The position numbers were made by a program, and so were the translations under genes. A DNA stretch of 19,581 nucleotides from Verrucomicrobiota bacterium (GTDB taxonomy: Bacteria > Verrucomicrobiota > Verrucomicrobiia > Limisphaerales > JADLHS01). Below are positions 16,147 through 19,581 of the stretch, in pieces. How positions within the stretch are numbered: position 1 is the stretch's first letter; each line of letters begins with the position of its first letter. The stretch lies in the NCBI GenBank assembly GCA_025360895.1, contig JANYBF010000478.1, forward strand, positions 1 through 19,581. The letters are read 5' to 3'. The notes under the pieces are model-generated. The model was given only the letters and a program-made list of their open reading frames with translations. It was not told the DNA's origin and did not search any database.

Positions 16147-16614
16147 TCACCGCCGCGTCTCCAATTCGAGCCGGCGGCGCGTGGATTGCAGACGTTCAAT
16201 CACGACCTGCGCCATGCGCCTGGTCAGTTCGTAGCCCAGGTCATGATCTTTCTCGGCCGCTTCGCGTAGCCAGGTGCCGTAAAAGAAAACGGCGGTTGTG
16301 GATTCAACGGCGCGCGCGCTGAAATGCCAGACATACGGAGGAAACAGCCAGGACCAGCCCAGCACGCTACCGCCAAAGATTCCGTCCACCACCAAGGGCG
16401 CTCGTTCCTCGGTTTCCGATTCAACCAATACATGCCCCTCGCAGAGCAGATAAAAACGGTTGGCCACATCGCCCTCGCGGAAAATCAAATCGCCCGGCTT
16501 GAAAGTCACTGGCATGGCACATTCCGCCAGCCGGGCTAGCTGGGCTTCGCCCATCCCGCACAGGAAGGGATGGGATTTCCACTGGCAGTGGCCGCCTGGT
16601 TCGTTCGTTTTCAT
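16147..16614 (-). CDS. small cyclic-nucleotide-binding-fold (Crp-like sensor) protein
   Basis: The protein has 155 aa with a single cNMP-binding beta-roll: PVTFKPGDLIFREGDVANRF, YLLCEGHVLVESE, VVDGIFGGSVLGWSWLFPP, WHFSARAVESTTAVFF. A long C-helix (about residues 112-152) follows. There is no helix-turn-helix, so it is not a classic Crp/Fnr regulator. In the phosphate-binding cassette the usual Glu is absent and replaced by GWSWLFPP, while an Arg (SARAVE) remains, so ligand choice is uncertain. The start ATG overlaps the stop of the universal stress protein as ATGA (16614-16611), so this ATG is preferred over in-frame codons further upstream. It probably acts with that protein. Confidence 0.85.
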   Translation of the reverse strand: MKTNEPGGHCQWKSHPFLCGMGEAQLARLAECAMPVTFKPGDLIFREGDVANRFYLLCEGHVLVESETEERAPLVVDGIFGGSVLGWSWLFPPYVWHFSARAVESTTAVFFYGTWLREAAEKDHDLGYELTRRMAQVVIERLQSTRRRLELETRR

Positions 16615-17123
16615 AAAGCGATTCGGGTGGTTTCTCCGCGCGCCACCAGCACGGGACAAGGCGCGTGCCGGACCACTTTCTCCACGGTGCTGCCGAGCAA
16701 GTCGCGTTGCAATCCGGCATAACCGTGAGTTCCCAGCACGATCAAATCCACCCCCAGCGCCTTGGCTGCTTCCGTGATCTCGAAAAATGCCAGTCCGCAG
16801 CGGATCAAGGTTTCCACCATACGACACGGGCCGAGCATCTGCGCCGCCAAGTCGTTGAGCTCCAACTTCGCCTCCGCAAATTTGACGGCCTCCGAGGCGT
16901 CACCCGTCAACGCCGGCAAGTCTGCGGCGCGCGGGCCACCGCGCGGCTCCACGACATGCACCAACGTCAAGGACGCATCAAACTCGGCCGCCAATTCCGC
17001 CGCGCAGATCAGGGCCTTCCGGCTGTCGTTGGAAAAATCCACCGCGACCAGGACGCGTTTAAATCTCTGCCGCGCGGTCTGTGCAGTTTCGGCTTTGGGT
17101 CGTTTCGCCAGCGATGTATTCAT
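16611..17123 (-). CDS. universal stress protein (UspA family)
   Basis: The protein has 170 aa. After a polar, charged N-terminal extension of about 20 residues, the fold begins RFKRVLVAVDFSNDSRKAL, the typical first strand with Asp followed by Ser. The second characteristic strand is SLTLVHVVEP. The C-terminal ATP-binding signature is present: GTHGYAGLQRDLLGSTVEKV, which matches G-2X-G-9X-G(S/T), followed by HAPCPVLVAR. Members of this subclass bind ATP and are induced under starvation, energy stress or anoxia. It is the first gene of a two-gene - strand operon with the cNMP-like protein and is divergent from the AraC gene. That regulator may act on the shared intergenic region. Confidence 0.94.
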   Translation of the reverse strand: MNTSLAKRPKAETAQTARQRFKRVLVAVDFSNDSRKALICAAELAAEFDASLTLVHVVEPRGGPRAADLPALTGDASEAVKFAEAKLELNDLAAQMLGPCRMVETLIRCGLAFFEITEAAKALGVDLIVLGTHGYAGLQRDLLGSTVEKVVRHAPCPVLVARGETTRIAL

Positions 17124-17257
17124 GCCACGATACTCTCTGGTGAGGATAATCGGCCTCTTGGGTTCAGTTGACTCCGCTTCGGTTGTTGAACCACGACCTT
17201 CTTTTGCCCTGCACTTTGCGACTTGTTCCTGCGCGGGCCGGTGGCTACGTTGCCGTC

Positions 17258-18145
17258 GTGGACCGAGGCGAAAACAAGAAGTTCATCGAAGCGTTGGTTG
17301 AGTCGCAAATCTACCAGGACTACGAGCGCGCCTTCACCAAGACCACTGAGCTGCCACTGAGCCTACGCCCGGTCGAAAGCTGGCAGCGCGCACACTCGGG
17401 GAAAAAGTCAGAGAACCCCTTCTGCGTGCTCATGGCCGGACAGAACCGCGCGTGCGCCGCCTGCCTGGAGGTCCAACAAAAGATTTCTGATGCCGCCGGG
17501 GCCGGGCCGCGCACCGTGAAGTGTTTCGCTGGGTTGTGTGACACGGGAGTCCCCGTCTCCGTGGGCGAGGAGGTTCTAGGCTTTCTCCAGACCGGCCAGG
17601 TGTTTCTCCAAAAGCCCACGCGCGCCCAGTTCGCCCGCACTGCGAGGCAACTCACGGAATGGGGCTGGCAGGCGGACTTGCGCAAACTTGAGGAAGCCTA
17701 TTTCCAGACGCGAGTCATCACGCCCAGGCAATATGAATCCGTCCTGCGCCTGCTCACCATTTTTGCGCAGCACCTGGCGCTAGTAAGCAACCAGTTGCTG
17801 GTCAACCGGGCCAACTCCGAGCCGCCCGCCATCACCCGAGCCAAGCAATTCATCCAAGATCATCAAGCCGATGAAATCTCCCTGGGTGACGTGGCCAAGG
17901 CAGTCAACACCAGCACGTTTTATTTTTGCAAGATGTTCAAGAAGGTCACCGGCCTGAACTTCACGGACTATCTTTCGCGCGTGCGGATTGAGAAAGCCAA
18001 GAATCTTCTGCTCAATCCCAACACCCGCATCAGCGAAGTCGCCTTCGCCGCCGGCTTCCAGTCGCTGAGTCATTTCAACCGCGTCTTTCGCCGTATCGCC
18101 GGCGAATCCCCCACCTGTTATCGGGACAAACTACCAAAGAACTGA
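17258..18145 (+). CDS. PocR-domain AraC family transcriptional regulator
   Basis: The N-terminal about 170 residues form a PocR-type sensory domain: ALVESQIYQDYERAFTKTT, LPLSLRPVESWQ, NPFCVLM, RACAACLEVQ, VKCFAGLCDTGVPV and GFLQTGQVF. The conserved cysteines suggest metal, redox or small-molecule sensing. The C-terminal about 100 residues are an AraC double helix-turn-helix: ISLGDVAKAVNTSTFYFCKM, then RISEVAFAAGFQSLSHFNRV, ending SPTCYRDKL. From the GTG at 17258 the protein is 295 aa and begins directly at the conserved domain. A TTG at 17168 is also in frame and would add a 30-residue low-quality extension. It is divergent from the universal stress protein gene, with 134 bases between the two starts, so it probably controls that operon, itself or the CBM48/CoA-transferase pair. 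Confidence 0.92.
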   Translation: MDRGENKKFIEALVESQIYQDYERAFTKTTELPLSLRPVESWQRAHSGKKSENPFCVLMAGQNRACAACLEVQQKISDAAGAGPRTVKCFAGLCDTGVPVSVGEEVLGFLQTGQVFLQKPTRAQFARTARQLTEWGWQADLRKLEEAYFQTRVITPRQYESVLRLLTIFAQHLALVSNQLLVNRANSEPPAITRAKQFIQDHQADEISLGDVAKAVNTSTFYFCKMFKKVTGLNFTDYLSRVRIEKAKNLLLNPNTRISEVAFAAGFQSLSHFNRVFRRIAGESPTCYRDKLPKN

Positions 18146-18601
18146 GGCAAGAACGACCGAGGCCCAGATTCCTTCCCGGTTTGGGCAACAGATCAATTTT
18201 GATGGCTTGGCTCATGTTCACGCGCGTTGGTTTCCCAATGGCATTTATCCCTGAGCCAACGATACATTTTCCCGCCCTTCAGCCCACCTCCGGCGTCGTG
18301 TAATTGGCGTCAACGCGCGGCGGATATTGTTTAGGAAGCATTGTGGCCCGATTATCCGGCGGCGAAATCTGAAACAATCCCATGTCCTCCGGTGTCATTG
18401 GGGGAGAAGTGAGTTGCTGGTTGGACCAAAATCCCGCCGGGCTTCAGATTATCCTTGATTGGCACAAGTCGCGCGCATGAAAAATGAAAAGACAATGAAC
18501 AACCGCCTCGATACTGGATACGTTGGTTCGCAACATCCAATAAATGCCCATTCGTCAACTCTCATTCCATTGAAACCATCAAACTACGAAGGACAAAACC
18601 T
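18146..18601. other. 456-base gap without a firm gene
   Basis: The gap follows the AraC gene. On the - strand it contains two ATG-started mini-frames with protein-like content: 20 codons at 18279-18341 and 24 codons at 18193-18267, set one frame apart. A 68-codon - strand frame (18352-18558) lies upstream. On the + strand TTGGCAC at 18459-18465, with GC at 18473-18474, has the GG-N10-GC spacing of a sigma-54 site but lacks the TT of the -12 box. AAGGA (18589-18593) is the ribosome-binding site of the next gene. Confidence 0.45.
18589..18593 (+). promoter_or_regulatory. Shine-Dalgarno site for the membrane protein gene
   Basis: AAGGA lies eight bases before the ATG at 18602, and supports that ATG over the second ATG two codons later. 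It stands out because most starts in this window lack a good site. Confidence 0.6.
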
Positions 18602-19135
18602 ATGATCATGGCCGATATTCTCAAAATCTTCCTCCTCATCGTCGGGTTACTGACGGTTTATGTCAGTTACTGGCTGATCGCGCAGGCCCTGTTTCCTGAT
18701 CTGGTGGAACGCGCGCGGCAGCACTACGCGAAGCCGGTAAAGATCACCCTGACCGGCCTCGCCGCTGCGGCTTTACCGGTCATCCTCGGGGCCGTCATCG
18801 CCAACCTGCCCAATCCCGCGCTGAAACTAGCCGGGGTCACGCTCATGATCATTCCGGCCCTGTTGGGGCTGGTCGGTTCGGCCGGCTTGACGCTGCGAAT
18901 TGGCGCCGGGCTGCCCTCACCCGCCGATGAACAACAGCCTTGGCGGCGTGGGTTGCGCGGCGGCATCCTGCTCGCCCTGACCTTCCTGCTGCCGTTCGTT
19001 GGCTGGATTGTCCTCCCGATCTGGACCTTGGTCAGCGGGTTTGGCGCTTTCATTCTGAGTGTGAAAGAAATCCGAAACACGTCCAACGCGACTCCGCCCG
19101 CCATCAACCTGACGCCAGTTCAAGGAACGGCCTGA
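18602..19135 (+). CDS. multi-pass membrane protein of unknown function
   Basis: The protein has 177 aa and four or more hydrophobic helices, at about residues 6-30 (IFLLIVGLLTVYVSYWLIAQ), 48-70, 74-100 and 118-150. The charged loop after the first helix (ERARQHYAKPVKI) and the loop before the last (DEQQPWRRGLRG) are likely cytoplasmic by the positive-inside rule. The C-terminal tail is polar. I cannot assign a family. A good Shine-Dalgarno site supports the start. Its TGA overlaps the next ATG as TGATG, so translation is probably coupled to the DUF1800 lipoprotein, hinting at a shared envelope function. Confidence 0.8.
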   Translation: MIMADILKIFLLIVGLLTVYVSYWLIAQALFPDLVERARQHYAKPVKITLTGLAAAALPVILGAVIANLPNPALKLAGVTLMIIPALLGLVGSAGLTLRIGAGLPSPADEQQPWRRGLRGGILLALTFLLPFVGWIVLPIWTLVSGFGAFILSVKEIRNTSNATPPAINLTPVQGTA

Positions 19136-19581
19136 TGAGCCTGTCCCGGCGCAAATTCCTGAAGGTGGGTGGCAGCAGCGCGGCGTTGCTGGCGACGGTT
19201 GGTTGCGACCAGTTGCCACGTGAGTTGCGCGCGCTATACCAATCGTCAAATACCGGTCCCTTCCAGCCTCCCACCTCCGCGAACATTGATGCCGTAACTC
19301 ACGTTTTGAATCGTGCTGCCTTCGGACCACGCCCCGGCGATCATGCTCGCGTCAGCAAATTGGGAGCGACACCGGAGGAGGCTGCGGCTGCTTACCTTGA
19401 ACAGCAGCTTAGCCCGGAGAAGATTGACGATGAAGAGGCGGAATACGCCGTGCGCCGGTTTGAAACCCTCAACGAACCGCTGGGAGAATTATTTGAGTAT
19501 CAGGAAGAGTTGCTGCAAAACGAACTGATGCGCGGCGCCGTCACCCGCGCGGTCTGGTCGGAACGCCAGTTGTATGAAGTG
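19135..19581 (+). CDS. DUF1800 family Tat-exported lipoprotein (3' partial)
   Basis: The first 149 codons are visible and the frame is still open at the window edge. The N-terminus has a twin-arginine motif (SRRKFLKVG), a hydrophobic stretch and a lipobox-like ATVGC, so it is likely a Tat-exported lipoprotein. The following HVLNRAAFGPRPGD and AYLEQQLSPEKIDDEEAE segments are the typical opening of DUF1800 proteins, which are common in Verrucomicrobiota and Planctomycetota and often sit next to DUF1501 genes. Their biochemical role is not established. The ATG overlaps the stop of the membrane protein gene by one base. Confidence 0.85.
   Translation, partial: MSLSRRKFLKVGGSSAALLATVGCDQLPRELRALYQSSNTGPFQPPTSANIDAVTHVLNRAAFGPRPGDHARVSKLGATPEEAAAAYLEQQLSPEKIDDEEAEYAVRRFETLNEPLGELFEYQEELLQNELMRGAVTRAVWSERQLYEV

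Noticed and set aside
18459..18475. Sigma-54-like promoter TTGGCAC-N5-GCGC upstream of the membrane protein gene
   Set aside because: The GG and GC pairs are spaced correctly, but the TT of the -12 element is missing, and the site lies 128 bases from the ATG, so chance is likely.
18352..18558. 68-codon - strand frame with DNLKPGGILVQ, faintly like a methyltransferase strand
   Set aside because: Too short and without any other methyltransferase motif; it may be a gene fragment but this cannot be supported.

Overview
The window looks like a chromosomal segment of a GC-rich, Gram-negative bacterium of the Verrucomicrobiota, most likely near the Pedosphaera/Limisphaerales group. This assignment is inference. 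It rests on secreted cytochromes that carry DSDGDG-type calcium repeats and short 'YQxQ...W...YFRV' modules, a PocR-type AraC regulator, a DUF1800 Tat-lipoprotein, weak or absent Shine-Dalgarno sites at most starts, and palindromic intergenic repeats. No rRNA, tRNA, CRISPR array, integrase or transposase was seen.

Left end (1-2590, + strand): the 3' part of a ComF-type phosphoribosyltransferase gene, accD (acetyl-CoA carboxylase carboxyltransferase beta subunit) and an unrecognised 272-aa protein.

Centre (2837-13381): a multiheme cytochrome region that reads as a porin-cytochrome (extracellular electron transfer) system. On the - strand are a membrane-anchored GldG/ABC-auxiliary-like protein and a secreted nine-heme cytochrome with TSP3-like repeats. 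Divergent from these, on the + strand, are a second nine-heme cytochrome, a DmsE/MtrA-like lipoprotein cytochrome (seven CXXCH plus one CX4CH), and an MtrB/PioB-like outer-membrane barrel. A 460-bp gap holding a 16-bp inverted repeat follows, then a monoheme cytochrome c and a three-TM NapC/NirT-like multiheme cytochrome. The inferred chain is: quinol pool, NapC-like protein, small cytochrome c, DmsE-like cytochrome in the barrel, secreted nine-heme proteins. The barrel gene is broken by an in-frame TAG, yet a perfectly readable barrel C-terminus ending in Phe follows it.

Right part (13935-18145): a stand-alone glycogen-binding (CBM48/AMPK-beta-like) protein overlaps by ATGA with a fused acetyl-CoA hydrolase/CoA-transferase-GNAT acetyltransferase. 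Convergent to it is a universal stress protein gene coupled by ATGA to a small cyclic-nucleotide-binding-fold protein. Divergent from those is a PocR-AraC regulator. The set looks like an energy-status or stress module.

Right end (18602-19581): a small multi-pass membrane protein gene is coupled by TGATG to the start of a DUF1800 Tat-lipoprotein gene cut by the window edge. Gaps longer than 300 bp (11047-11508, 13382-13934, 18146-18601) are described as separate entries.
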